NCBI GenBank assembly: GCA_023394955.1 | Contig: JAEWZY010000029.1 | Span: forward strand, 1-37,957 | Length of the DNA stretch: 37,957 bases | Direction: 5' to 3' | Origin: Bacillota bacterium | GTDB lineage: Bacteria > Bacillota > UBA4882 > UBA8346 | Part shown: positions 24,751 to 32,810 of the stretch, in pieces | Layout: each line of letters opens with the position of its first letter | Position numbering within the stretch: position 1 is the stretch's first letter | Translations under genes and position numbers: made by a program | Notes under the pieces: model-generated | Told to the model about the DNA's origin: nothing | Databases searched by the model: none | What the model saw: the letters and a program-made list of their open reading frames with translations, nothing else

Positions 24751-24969
24751 TTATTTGTAGCGGTAAATAATCCGGCCTCTGGATAAGTCATAAGGAGATA
24801 ACTCTACCGTTACCCGGTCACCGGATAAAATCTTGATAAAGTTCATCCTCATTTTACCAGAGATATGAGCTAAAACGCGATGCCCGTTCTCTAACTCCAC
24901 TCGAAACATGGCATTAGGTAATGGCTCAATCACGGTTCCTTCGACTTCAATTACATCCTGTTTAGCCAT
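24751..24969 (-). CDS. infA: Translation initiation factor IF-1
   Basis: Binds the ribosomal A site during initiation. The 72-residue OB-fold protein has the standard run MAKQDVIEVEGTVIEPLPN and ends RGRIIYRYK. The ATG at 24969 has GGAGG upstream and overlaps the end of the KOW gene by eight bases. A longer reading beginning seven codons earlier lies inside the KOW gene and is rejected. Confidence 0.98.
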   Translation of the reverse strand: MAKQDVIEVEGTVIEPLPNAMFRVELENGHRVLAHISGKMRMNFIKILSGDRVTVELSPYDLSRGRIIYRYK

Positions 24970-25270
24970 GAAACCGGCCTCCCTCCTCATGTTGATTTTT
25001 CAAACGTTCAATTGCGGATCTAATCTGGAAATTCGACAATGGTTCACCTCTTAATAATCTCTCCTCAAAATCTTTATCAACATACATCGATATTTTAACA
25101 TGTTTGATGTTTTTCTTCTTCGGTTTAGCCATCGGGTGTTTTACTCCATCTGACAAAGCTAAATACTTATCCCCGATTAAACCAACGATTAGATAATACT
25201 GATGACAATCCCTGCCTTGGCTTGATTGAACCATTTGGCCGTAACGTAATCCATCAACTGTGGTAATCAT
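24962..25270 (-). CDS. KOW-domain RNA-binding protein (L14e-like)
   Basis: A small predicted RNA-binding protein typical of the map-infA interval in clostridia-type Bacillota; its role is not known but is assumed to be tied to ribosomes. The 102 residues begin with a KOW-like beta segment (TTVDGLRYGQMVQSSQGRD, then YYLIVGLIGDKYLALSDG, about 3-42) and continue with a Lys-rich stretch (KPKKKNIKHVKI) and an alpha-helical tail. GGAAGGT stands seven bases before the ATG. It starts three bases after map and overlaps infA by eight, so it is translationally coupled to both. Confidence 0.85.
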   Translation of the reverse strand: MITTVDGLRYGQMVQSSQGRDCHQYYLIVGLIGDKYLALSDGVKHPMAKPKKKNIKHVKISMYVDKDFEERLLRGEPLSNFQIRSAIERLKNQHEEGGRFHG

Positions 25271-25273
25271 CGT

Positions 25274-26050
25274 TCAGACCTTCCTTGGTAGAATCCCTTG
25301 ATTTAAAATGGTTAAAATCTCCGGTTCTCCCTCAGTTACCGCAATGGTATGTTCAAAATGCGCCGAAAATTTACGATCATCAGTCCGAACCGTCCAATTA
25401 TCCAAAGAATCAACATCAACTTCATAAGTGCCTTCGTTAACCATCGGTTCAATCGCCAAAGTCATTCCCGGTTTTAATTTGGGATTAAAATCGTTCCCGA
25501 CAAAGTTGGGAATTTGCGGCTCCTCGTGCATTTTTCTGCCGATACCATGCCCAACAAAATCCCGTACCACGGAAAATCCGTTATTTTCAACATGTGCTTG
25601 AATAGCCCCGGAAACATCATATAGCCTATTGCCGGTCTTAGCTTTGGCAATTCCTTTATAAAGAGCTTCCTTGGTTATTAAAAGTAATTTTTCTATTGTT
25701 GGAGAGATTTCACCCACCGGAACAGTAATGGCCGAATCGGCGTAAAAATCCTGGTAAATTGCGCCAAAATCGAGTCCAACAATATCGCCGGATTTTAAAG
25801 CCCTATTTCCCGGTATCCCATGGACCACTTCTTCATTGACCGAGGTACAAAGAGAGGCTGGAAACCCATTATAATCTTTAAAAGCAGGAATAGCGCCAAA
25901 ACTTTTGGTCAACTCTTCCGCCCTCTTATCAAGTTGATTAAGGTGGATTCCTGGGCGAACCATACTTCTCAAGTCCTCAAGCACTGCGGCCACGATACTT
26001 CCTGCAACCCTCATGATCGCAATTTCGGAAGAGGATTTGAGAACAATCAT
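25274..26050 (-). CDS. map: Methionine aminopeptidase, type I
   Basis: Removes the N-terminal methionine from new proteins. The 258 residues show all five metal ligands: Asp94 (GLDFGA), Asp105 (YADSAIT), His168 (GHGIGRKMHEEP), Glu201 (AIEPMV) and Glu233 (FEHTIAV). The ATG follows the adk stop after one base, and its GGAGGT site lies within the end of adk. Standard order adk-map-infA. Confidence 0.98.
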   Translation of the reverse strand: MIVLKSSSEIAIMRVAGSIVAAVLEDLRSMVRPGIHLNQLDKRAEELTKSFGAIPAFKDYNGFPASLCTSVNEEVVHGIPGNRALKSGDIVGLDFGAIYQDFYADSAITVPVGEISPTIEKLLLITKEALYKGIAKAKTGNRLYDVSGAIQAHVENNGFSVVRDFVGHGIGRKMHEEPQIPNFVGNDFNPKLKPGMTLAIEPMVNEGTYEVDVDSLDNWTVRTDDRKFSAHFEHTIAVTEGEPEILTILNQGILPRKV

Positions 26051-26051
26051 A

Positions 26052-26702
26052 TTATTGTCTTACCTCCAGTGCCTGACATATTTTCCCAAACAAATCCTTA
26101 ACCTGCTCTTGCCCATTAAAACTTTTTAGTAAACCTTTATCCCGATAATAACGGATCAAAGGTTCGGTTTGATTTTGGTAAACTAGGAGCCGTTTTTGAA
26201 CGGTCTCCGGGAGATCGTCATCCCGCTGATAAATCTCGCCACCGCATTGGTCACATATTCCGGGAGACTTTTCACGTTTATTTTGAATATGATAGATGGC
26301 GCCGCAATTACGGCAGACTCTCCTTCCGGTAAGTCTAGCCATTAAAATTGCAAAATCAATTTCAATATTAATTACTGCTGTAACTTCTTTATCAAGTCCG
26401 TTTAGAAATTCTTCAAGGGCATCCGCTTGCGGTACAGTTCGCGGAAATCCGTCGAGTAGAAACCCATTACGGCAATCTGCTTGTTGTATCCGAGTAGCAA
26501 CGATTCCAACCACAATTTCATCGGGTACCAGTTGCCCACTTTCAAGATACTTCTTTGCCTTGACACCAAGGGATGTCCCTTCTTTTACAGCGGCGCGGAA
26601 AATATCACCGGTTGAAATATGTGGAATACCGTATTTCTCAATGATTAATTCCGCCTGTGTACCTTTACCGGCGCCCGGAGGCCCTAAAAGAATCACGTTC
26701 AT
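26052..26702 (-). CDS. adk: Adenylate kinase (zinc-lid type)
   Basis: Interconverts ATP + AMP and 2 ADP. The 216-residue protein has the P-loop GPPGAGKGTQ (7-16), DGFPRT near 85, and a long LID with four Cys (CRNC and CDQC) that binds zinc, as in Gram-positive forms. The start at 26702 has AGGAG eight bases upstream; a GTG three codons earlier overlaps that site. The 136-nt gap behind secY contains two hairpins. Confidence 0.98.
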   Translation of the reverse strand: MNVILLGPPGAGKGTQAELIIEKYGIPHISTGDIFRAAVKEGTSLGVKAKKYLESGQLVPDEIVVGIVATRIQQADCRNGFLLDGFPRTVPQADALEEFLNGLDKEVTAVINIEIDFAILMARLTGRRVCRNCGAIYHIQNKREKSPGICDQCGGEIYQRDDDLPETVQKRLLVYQNQTEPLIRYYRDKGLLKSFNGQEQVKDLFGKICQALEVRQ

Positions 26703-26747
26703 TAGCTGCACTCCTATCCTGAAAACTGATAATCATTGTGCCCGCAT

Positions 26748-26819
26748 GGTGCTAATAACTTAATGTGAGCACCGATTATTCTTCCAGATCAGCTTGATTT
26801 GAACAACTAAACAAATCAA
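26748..26819. repeat. Two inverted repeats in the secY-adk gap
   Basis: GGTGCT (26748-26753) pairs with AGCACC (26768-26773). TTGATTTG (26794-26801) pairs exactly with CAAATCAA (26812-26819) around a ten-base loop. Neither is followed by a T run, so they are structured RNA or protein sites rather than terminators. Confidence 0.45.
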
Positions 26820-26838
26820 CTATTTCTGAAGAAGAATA

Positions 26839-28116
26839 CTATTTGAGAAATCCTTCATACTGCCTCATCAATAACTGAGCTTCAATTTGTTTCATAGTAT
26901 CAATAGCTACTCCGACTGCAATCAATAAAGCAGTACCGCCAAATTGAACTTGTAATCCCCGAAAAGCTGGTATAAAATTCATTAAATAAGGTAGTAGGGA
27001 AACCATTGTCAAAAAGAGCGCTCCCGCTAAAGTAATTCTAGTCAAAACCCGGTCCAAGTATTCAGCCGTAGGTTTTCCCGGCCTAATTCCCGGAATGAAG
27101 CCACCATATTTTTTCATATTATTGGATACTTCTATTGGGTTAAAGGTGACTGCCGTATAGAAATAGGTAAATACAAAGATCAATAAAGCATAAAGAAACA
27201 AATACAAACCTCGTCCCGGATAAAAAATTTGTAAAAATTTATACAGCCAATGAGTGTGAGGCAGCCATTGCCCGAGAGTCGGTGGGAAAGCTAATAATGA
27301 AGATGCAAAAATAATTGGAATCACACCTGCTTGGTTTACCTTGATTGGTAAGAAGGTGGAACCGCCTCCATACATTTTTCTTCCGACCACGCGTTTAGCA
27401 TATTGAACCGGAATTTTACGTTCGCCCTGAGTAACAAAGACAACTCCGGCTATAATAAAGATCGCTACCGCTAAAAAGAGGATTATGCTAATAAATGAGG
27501 TTCCGACCCCTTTAGCTGTAATCGTGCTTAAAGTAGCCAGCGAACTTGGGATAATCCGGGCAACGATACCGGCAAAGATCAACATGGAAATGCCGTTGCC
27601 AATACCCCGTTCGGAAATAACCTCGCCAAGCCACATTAGAAATACGGAGCCAGCAGTTAAAGTCGTTATAATAAGGACAAAATCCCAAGTGCTCGGATTA
27701 ATTAACACTCCTCTTAAACCCAGCGACATCGCTGAACCTTGAATCAGGGCTAAAACTACAGTACCGTATCTGGTATATTGTGAAATGATTTTTCGACCTT
27801 CAGCGCCTTCTTTAGCCAAGGCTTCCAATTTAGGAATGACCATTGTTAAAAGTTGGATGATAATCGATGATGTGATATAAGGGCTGACACTCATGGCAAA
27901 TACCGACATCTTCCGAAGAGCGCCGCCACCCATCAAATCCATCAACCCGAAAAGGGTGTTTTCACCGCCGAAAAATTCTGCTAATCCGCGAGGATCCCAT
28001 GGACCCGGAACCGGTATATGAGTTCCCAACCTAAAAATCCCGAGTAAGGCCAAGGTCCAAAGCATTTTTTTTCTTAAATCAGGAAGTTTAAAAGCGGTTT
28101 TAATCGCTCCCAGCAA
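26839..28116 (-). CDS. secY: Protein translocase subunit SecY
   Basis: The channel of the Sec protein-export machine. The 425-residue protein has about ten transmembrane segments, starting near KMLWTLALLGIFRLG. Typical landmarks are ITSSIIIQLLTMVIP, GEVISERGIGNGISMLIF and the cytoplasmic loop PVQYAKRVVG. The start is TTG at 28116, immediately after the rplO stop, with GGAGGTGAT four bases upstream. No ATG is available at that end. Confidence 0.98.
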   Translation of the reverse strand: MLGAIKTAFKLPDLRKKMLWTLALLGIFRLGTHIPVPGPWDPRGLAEFFGGENTLFGLMDLMGGGALRKMSVFAMSVSPYITSSIIIQLLTMVIPKLEALAKEGAEGRKIISQYTRYGTVVLALIQGSAMSLGLRGVLINPSTWDFVLIITTLTAGSVFLMWLGEVISERGIGNGISMLIFAGIVARIIPSSLATLSTITAKGVGTSFISIILFLAVAIFIIAGVVFVTQGERKIPVQYAKRVVGRKMYGGGSTFLPIKVNQAGVIPIIFASSLLAFPPTLGQWLPHTHWLYKFLQIFYPGRGLYLFLYALLIFVFTYFYTAVTFNPIEVSNNMKKYGGFIPGIRPGKPTAEYLDRVLTRITLAGALFLTMVSLLPYLMNFIPAFRGLQVQFGGTALLIAVGVAIDTMKQIEAQLLMRQYEGFLK

Positions 28117-28557
28117 TTAAATCACCTCCGCTTTACCGCCAGCTTTTTCGATCTTCTCAACTGCCGATTTACTAAAACCATTACTCTTAATGGTCAACTT
28201 TTTAGTGATTTTACCATTCCCTAAAATCTTAACTCCATCCGCCAACTTTTTGATAATTCCTTTTTCCAGTAAAATTTCCGGAGTTACTTCAGTACCATTA
28301 TCAAAAACGTTAAGCTTCTCTAAATTGACCTCCACCAATTCGCGTTTAAACCTATTAGTAAAACCGCGTTTCGGCAATCTACGTTGGAGCGGAGTTTGAC
28401 CGCCTTCAAATGCCGGTCCTTTACCTCCGCCGGAACGCGCCTTTTGGCCTTTATGCCCTTTAGTGGAGGTTTTACCCATACCGGAGCCTATTCCCCGTCC
28501 AATACGTTTCGGAGATTTTTTTGCTCCTTCAGCAGGTTGTAATTCATGTAATTTCAT
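28117..28557 (-). CDS. rplO: 50S ribosomal protein L15
   Basis: A late-assembling large-subunit protein. The 146 residues begin MKLHELQPAEGAKKSPKRIG and have the Gly-rich GRGIGSGMGKTSTKGHKGQKAR stretch. Start 28557 has GAGGGGG nine bases upstream; an in-frame GTG before it would put the binding site inside the gene. It starts 14 nt after rpmD. Confidence 0.97.
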   Translation of the reverse strand: MKLHELQPAEGAKKSPKRIGRGIGSGMGKTSTKGHKGQKARSGGGKGPAFEGGQTPLQRRLPKRGFTNRFKRELVEVNLEKLNVFDNGTEVTPEILLEKGIIKKLADGVKILGNGKITKKLTIKSNGFSKSAVEKIEKAGGKAEVI

Positions 28558-28571
28558 CAGAGGATACCCCC

Positions 28572-28772
28572 TCACGCCTCTTTTACTTCTATTAAATGTT
28601 CTACCGACTTAATCATGCCACGAATCGCGTCGTTATCAGGTTTCTCAATGGTTTGATTTAGTCTCTTAAACCCAAGAGCTTTAATTGTTCTTTTCTGGAC
28701 TTCATTACGACCGATGGCGCTATGCTTCCAAATAATTTTAATGGTTTTCTCGTTACTTTTTTTTCTTGGCAT
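28572..28772 (-). CDS. rpmD: 50S ribosomal protein L30
   Basis: A small large-subunit protein. The 66-residue product carries KIIWKHSAIGRNEVQKRTIKALGF and ends GMIKSVEHLIEVKEA. Slightly longer than usual because of the basic N-terminal MPRKKSNEKT. GGAGGGG precedes the ATG. It lies 12 nt after rpsE. Confidence 0.96.
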   Translation of the reverse strand: MPRKKSNEKTIKIIWKHSAIGRNEVQKRTIKALGFKRLNQTIEKPDNDAIRGMIKSVEHLIEVKEA

Positions 28773-28784
28773 TAAATTCCCCTC

Positions 28785-29285
28785 CTAACCGAGGATCTCT
28801 TCTACTGTTTTACCCCGGATCGCAGCCACTTCTTCAGCTTTTTTAAGACCTTTTAATCCGGTAATCGTAGCATTAACCACATTAATGGCATTGGAAGAGC
28901 CAAGTGATTTAGTTAGAATATCCCTGATTCCGGCGGATTCTAAAACAGCGCGAACTGGTCCTCCAGCAATAACACCGGTTCCCGGCGCGGCAGGCTTCAA
29001 AAGGACTTTGCCCGCTCCGAAGATTCCATGGATTTGATGCGGGATAGTAGTACCTTTTACCGGAACCTCAATCAGGTTCTTTTTGGCATCTTCAATACCT
29101 TTACGGATGGCTTCCGGAACTTCAGCGGCTTTACCAAGGCCAGTTCCAACATGTCCTTTACCGTCGCCAACTACTACTAACGCGCTGAAACTAAATCTTC
29201 TACCACCTTTAACAACTTTAGCAACCCGGTTGATATTAACAACCTTTTCGGTCAATTCAAGTTGTGCAGGGTCGATGCGTTTCAT
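28785..29285 (-). CDS. rpsE: 30S ribosomal protein S5
   Basis: Lines the mRNA entry channel and affects decoding accuracy. The 166 residues include the N-terminal RNA-binding domain (INRVAKVVKGGRRFSFSALVVVG) and the C-terminal GTGVIAGGPVRAVLESAGI. AAGGGGTG precedes the ATG, 17 nt after rplR. Confidence 0.98.
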   Translation of the reverse strand: MKRIDPAQLELTEKVVNINRVAKVVKGGRRFSFSALVVVGDGKGHVGTGLGKAAEVPEAIRKGIEDAKKNLIEVPVKGTTIPHQIHGIFGAGKVLLKPAAPGTGVIAGGPVRAVLESAGIRDILTKSLGSSNAINVVNATITGLKGLKKAEEVAAIRGKTVEEILG

Positions 29286-29302
29286 TTAAATTCACCCCTT
29301 GC

Positions 29303-29674
29303 CTAAAATTCCAGGCCGCTTTCTCTGGCGGCTTCCGCCAAGGCTTTGACCCGGCCGTGATAAATTTGACCGCCCCGGTCAAAAACAACCTGTTTAATAC
29401 CTTTTGCAATAGCTTTTTCCGCAATAGCGGAACCAACGGCCTTGGCAGCCTCAATGTTCCCACATTTACCCTTTAATTTACTTCTCAATTCAGGTTCAAC
29501 GGTTGAAACTATCATTAATGTAGTTCCGTTTGAATCATCAATCAATTGAGCGTATATATGATGCAAACTGCGGAACACGCTTAACCTTGGACGTTCAGCA
29601 GTTCCGGAAATCTTTTTACGCAAGCGCACATGACGACGAAGTCTAGCGGCACGGCGGTCGGGTTTATGGAACAC
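29303..29674 (-). CDS. rplR: 50S ribosomal protein L18
   Basis: Binds 5S rRNA. The start is GTG at 29674 with AAAGGAG eight bases upstream, giving the 123-residue protein MFHKPDRRAARLRRH; a GTG three codons earlier overlaps the site. The ending HGRVKALAEAARESGLEF is typical. It lies 23 nt after rplF. Confidence 0.97.
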   Translation of the reverse strand: MFHKPDRRAARLRRHVRLRKKISGTAERPRLSVFRSLHHIYAQLIDDSNGTTLMIVSTVEPELRSKLKGKCGNIEAAKAVGSAIAEKAIAKGIKQVVFDRGGQIYHGRVKALAEAARESGLEF

Positions 29675-29697
29675 AATAGTCACTCCTTTCCCGAATC

Positions 29698-30237
29698 TTA
29701 TTTCTTACCGGTCTTACCGGCTTTTCTCCGGATAACTTCGGATTCATATTTGATACCTTTGCCCTTATAGGGTTCAGGTTCACGAGTAGCTCTAATTTCA
29801 GCCGCCATTTGGCCAACAATTTGCTTGTCAATTCCTTTGACAATAATTTTATTGGGTGCGGGAACATCAAATTCAATTCCCGGCAATGGTTGGATCTCTA
29901 CCGGATGTGAATACCCAATCGTCAGAACCAAATTTTTTCCTTGCTTGGTGGCGCGATATCCTACTCCGTTAATATCTAGGGCTTTTGTATAACCATTGGT
30001 GACACCGCTGACCATATTAGAAACTAAGGTGCGAGTCAATCCGTGCAACGCGCGATGTTTCTTCTCGTCAGTGGGCCGCTCAACCGTAATTATACCATCA
30101 TTTAAAGATACCTTCATGTCAGGATGTACAACTTGGCTTAATTCTCCTTTAGGGCCTTTAACCTTAACATTATTTCCCAAAATGTCAACTTGTACTCCCT
30201 CAGGTATGGTAATGGGCTTTCGTCCAATACGAGACAT
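29698..30237 (-). CDS. rplF: 50S ribosomal protein L6
   Basis: Sits near the factor-binding site of the large subunit. The 179-residue protein begins MSRIGRKPITIPEGV and contains the two L6 repeats and the ending ESEVIRRKAGKTGKK. The ATG at 30237 follows GGGGGTG; an ATG eight codons earlier has no site. An 88-nt gap with a small hairpin precedes it. Confidence 0.98.
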   Translation of the reverse strand: MSRIGRKPITIPEGVQVDILGNNVKVKGPKGELSQVVHPDMKVSLNDGIITVERPTDEKKHRALHGLTRTLVSNMVSGVTNGYTKALDINGVGYRATKQGKNLVLTIGYSHPVEIQPLPGIEFDVPAPNKIIVKGIDKQIVGQMAAEIRATREPEPYKGKGIKYESEVIRRKAGKTGKK

Positions 30238-30273
30238 AATTACACCCCCGATCCTTTTCAATTAGCAGTTAGC

Positions 30274-30289
30274 AGTGATTTTTATCACT
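30274..30289. repeat. Small hairpin in the rpsH-rplF gap
   Basis: AGTGAT (30274-30279) pairs with ATCACT (30284-30289) around TTTT. A further TATCACTG copy lies at 30302-30309. Confidence 0.4.
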
Positions 30290-30325
30290 TTTCAATTATT
30301 TTATCACTGTTTCCTGATGATAATT

Positions 30326-30721
30326 TTACCACAAGTAACAGATTACCTCACCGCCGATTCCCTCAGTCCGGGCCTTACGATCGGTCATAATTCCCTTTGA
30401 AGTAGAAAGAACGGCGATTCCTAATCCACCTAAAACCTTAGGAATTTCATGTTTTTGAGCGTAAACTCGCAAACCGGGTTTGCTAATTCGTTTCAATCCT
30501 GAGATAGCGTTTTCTTTTCCGACATATTTCAAATGTATGCGAATCGTTCCTTGTTTACCGCTATCAACAAATTCTTGATCTTGAATATAGCCTTCTTCCT
30601 TCAGGATTTTAGCCAATTCTTGCTTGATCTTAGAAAAAGGAACTTCAACCGTTTTATCTTTAGCGGTAGTCGCGTTTCGAATCCGAGTTAACATATCGGC
30701 AATTGGGTCAGTCATAACCAT
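30326..30721 (-). CDS. rpsH: 30S ribosomal protein S8
   Basis: Binds helix 21 of 16S rRNA. The 131 residues start MVMTDPIADMLTRIRNA, the same opening as in Bacillus, and end with GIGGEVICYLW. AGGAGG is about ten bases upstream of the first ATG; the ATG two codons later is a less well spaced alternative. Confidence 0.97.
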   Translation of the reverse strand: MVMTDPIADMLTRIRNATTAKDKTVEVPFSKIKQELAKILKEEGYIQDQEFVDSGKQGTIRIHLKYVGKENAISGLKRISKPGLRVYAQKHEIPKVLGGLGIAVLSTSKGIMTDRKARTEGIGGEVICYLW

Positions 30722-30750
30722 TTAGAGAAAACCTCCTTTCATCAACGGAG

Positions 30751-30777
30751 ACTCAGCAACACAAACTAAAGCTGAGT
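30751..30777. repeat. Inverted repeat in the rpsN-rpsH gap
   Basis: ACTCAGC (30751-30757) and GCTGAGT (30771-30777) form a perfect 7-bp stem with a 13-nt loop, upstream of the rpsH ribosome binding site. No T run follows. Confidence 0.45.
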
Positions 30778-30793
30778 TACATATAATCTTAAA

Positions 30794-30979
30794 TCACCAA
30801 CTAGCTTTAGTTATGCCCGGAAGCTCACCACGGTGGGCTAATTTACGGAAACAGATACGGCACATTCCAAATTTACGCATATAAGCATGGGGCCGACCAC
30901 AAATTTGACAACGATTATGCCGTCTGACTGTAAATTTGGGAACTCGTTTCGATCTGATCACCATCGAAGTTTTTGCCAT
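30794..30979 (-). CDS. rpsN: 30S ribosomal protein S14, short zinc type
   Basis: A 61-residue small-subunit head protein. The zinc ligands are Cys in CQIC and CRIC, with the ending HRGELPGITKASW. This short form is typical of Gram-positive bacteria. It begins 18 nt after rplE. Confidence 0.98.
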   Translation of the reverse strand: MAKTSMVIRSKRVPKFTVRRHNRCQICGRPHAYMRKFGMCRICFRKLAHRGELPGITKASW

Positions 30980-30997
30980 CTATAACCCTCCTTTTGG

Positions 30998-31537
30998 TTA
31001 AGCCCTAAAGGGCATTCCCATTAACTTCAAAAGTTCCAAAGCTTCTTCATCATTTTTCGCAGAGGTAACGATCACGATATCCATTCCCCGCAGCTTATCA
31101 ACTTTATCATAGTTGATTTCAGGGAAGATTAATTGATCGCGAACTCCCAGCGTATAATTGCCCCGGCCGTCAAAAGATTTCGTAGATGTTCCCCTGAAAT
31201 CACGGATTCTCGGCAGGGCGATATTAAACAATTTATCAAGAAAATAATACATTCTTTTGCCCCTAAGGGTTACTTTACAACCAATCGGCATTCCGGCCCT
31301 GACCTTAAAAGCGGCGATCGATTTTTTCGCCTTAGTCACTACCGGTTTCTGACCGGAAACCGCAATGAGATCGTTGACAGCTGAATCAATAGCTTTAGCG
31401 TCTTGAGTAGCATCGCCAACTCCCATATTGATAACTACTTTCTTGATCTCAGGGATCTGCATCACATTTGAATATCCAAATCGGCTTTTCAAACCGGGCA
31501 CTACTTCTTTCTGATATTTCTGTTTAAGCCGCGACAC
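30998..31537 (-). CDS. rplE: 50S ribosomal protein L5
   Basis: Binds 5S rRNA and contacts P-site tRNA. The preferred start is GTG at 31537, eight bases after GGAGGGAGG, giving 179 residues beginning MSRLKQKYQKEVVPGL. A GTG three codons earlier sits on the binding site itself. The ending NDEEALELLKLMGMPFR is typical. Confidence 0.97.
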   Translation of the reverse strand: MSRLKQKYQKEVVPGLKSRFGYSNVMQIPEIKKVVINMGVGDATQDAKAIDSAVNDLIAVSGQKPVVTKAKKSIAAFKVRAGMPIGCKVTLRGKRMYYFLDKLFNIALPRIRDFRGTSTKSFDGRGNYTLGVRDQLIFPEINYDKVDKLRGMDIVIVTSAKNDEEALELLKLMGMPFRA

Positions 31538-31558
31538 TGGTCGCACCTCCCTCCGTTA

Positions 31559-31879
31559 CTAGTCTAAAGTTTTGCCGCAATTTCGGCAAATTCTTACAAC
31601 AGCGCCATCAACCGCTCGTTCTCTACGTAATCTGGTGGGTTGATTACAACCTGAACAAACTACCATTACTTTAGAGGCTTGGAGCGGTAAAGCTTTATCC
31701 ATTACTCCACCTTGCGGGTTAGCTTTGGTTGGCTTAGCGTGTTTTTTAGCTAAATTTAAACCTTCGATGATAACTGCCTCAGTTTCTGGAAAAACTTTTT
31801 GGACTTTACCGCGACGGCTTTTATTTTTACCGGATATAACTACAACTTCATCGCCTTTTTTTAAGTTGCGGACTGACAT
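31559..31879 (-). CDS. rplX: 50S ribosomal protein L24 (with C-x2-C pairs)
   Basis: An early assembly protein near the exit tunnel. The 106 residues begin with a KOW-type motif (LKKGDEVVVISGKNKSRRGKV) and contain two Cys pairs, CSGC (75-78 region) and CRNC near the end, i.e. a zinc ribbon found in many clostridial L24 proteins. It lies 21 nt after rplN. Confidence 0.97.
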   Translation of the reverse strand: MSVRNLKKGDEVVVISGKNKSRRGKVQKVFPETEAVIIEGLNLAKKHAKPTKANPQGGVMDKALPLQASKVMVVCSGCNQPTRLRRERAVDGAVVRICRNCGKTLD

Positions 31880-31900
31880 TTAAATCCTCCTCTCGGGCCA

Positions 31901-32296
31901 TTACAAAACTTCAGGGGCTAAAGAGACAATCTTCATAAAGTTTTTGTCGCGAAGTTCACGAGCAACCGGCCCAAAGATACGTGTTCCTCTGGGATTCATT
32001 TGATCATTTAAGATAACAGCGGCGTTATCATCAAACCGGATATAAGAACCGTCCGGTCTTTTTGTTTCTTTAGTAGTACGAACTACTACCGCTTTCACGA
32101 CATCTCCCTTTTTAACTCCAACTGCTCCAGTACCTTTCCTAGCAGCTGATGGAGGTAAAGCGTCTTTGACAACCGCGACAATCAGGTCCCCAACCCTGGC
32201 ATATCGCTTCTTAGAACCGCCTAAAACCTTAATGCACATAACTTGTTTCGCTCCGGAGTTGTCAGCGACATTTAAATAGGTTTCCGTTTGAACCAC
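31901..32296 (-). CDS. rplN: 50S ribosomal protein L14, with an insertion
   Basis: A large-subunit interface protein that contacts 16S rRNA. Start is GTG at 32296 with GGAGGT seven bases before. The body is standard (YLNVADNSGAKQVMCIKVLGG to MKIVSLAPEVL), but the product has 131 residues rather than the usual 122-123. About nine extra residues lie at 49-60 (PPSAARKGTGAV), between AL and VKKGD. The frame is intact on both sides, so this is a true in-frame insertion. Confidence 0.97.
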   Translation of the reverse strand: MVQTETYLNVADNSGAKQVMCIKVLGGSKKRYARVGDLIVAVVKDALPPSAARKGTGAVGVKKGDVVKAVVVRTTKETKRPDGSYIRFDDNAAVILNDQMNPRGTRIFGPVARELRDKNFMKIVSLAPEVL

Positions 32297-32319
32297 GGCC
32301 GGTACCTCCTTTCACGAAA

Positions 32320-32577
32320 TTATTTTGCCTTTTCAATAATATTGACTACGCGCCATCTCTTATCTTTACTTAAAGGACGAGTCTCCATAACTTTCACTTT
32401 GTCCCCGACTCTACACTCGTTAGCCTCGTCATGTGCTTTAATTTTGCTGGTGAGTTTGACAATTCGGCCATAAAGCGGGTGTCTGACCAGTCGTTGAACA
32501 GCTACTACTACTGTCTTTTCCATTTTGTCACTAACGACCATACCAATCCGTGTTTTACGAAGCGCACGATCACTCAT
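32320..32577 (-). CDS. rpsQ: 30S ribosomal protein S17
   Basis: A primary 16S rRNA-binding OB-fold protein of 85 residues, MSDRALRKTRIGMVVSDKME onward, with GRIVKLTSKIKAHDE. The ATG at 32577 is preceded by AAGGAGGAT; a GTG seven codons earlier lies ahead of that site. It begins 29 nt after rpmC. Confidence 0.97.
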   Translation of the reverse strand: MSDRALRKTRIGMVVSDKMEKTVVVAVQRLVRHPLYGRIVKLTSKIKAHDEANECRVGDKVKVMETRPLSKDKRWRVVNIIEKAK

Positions 32578-32606
32578 TACTAATCCTCCTTCGGGCACCG
32601 GTTAAA

Positions 32607-32810
32607 TCAAGCCTGACCCGCTTTAAGTTCTTGTTCATGCAGAACTGTTTTAATGCGAGCGATACTTTTACGAACATCCCTTACTCGCATGGGATTATCT
32701 AATTGTCCGGTAGCAAGTTGAAAGCGCAAATTGAATAATTCTTCTTTAAGACTAACCAATTTACCTTGTAATTCATCAACAGTCATATCACGAACTTCTT
32801 TACTTTTCAT
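32607..32810 (-). CDS. rpmC: 50S ribosomal protein L29
   Basis: A helical-hairpin protein near the tunnel exit. The 67 residues begin MKSKEVRDMTVDELQGKL and include FNLRFQLATGQLDNPMRV. The ATG at 32810 has GGAG upstream and overlaps the end of rplP by 11 bases, so the two are translationally coupled. Confidence 0.97.
   Translation of the reverse strand: MKSKEVRDMTVDELQGKLVSLKEELFNLRFQLATGQLDNPMRVRDVRKSIARIKTVLHEQELKAGQA

Noticed and set aside
29664..29876. Minus-strand frame of 70 codons overlapping rplF and rplR
   Set aside because: Out of frame with both ribosomal genes, and the protein text has no family resemblance.
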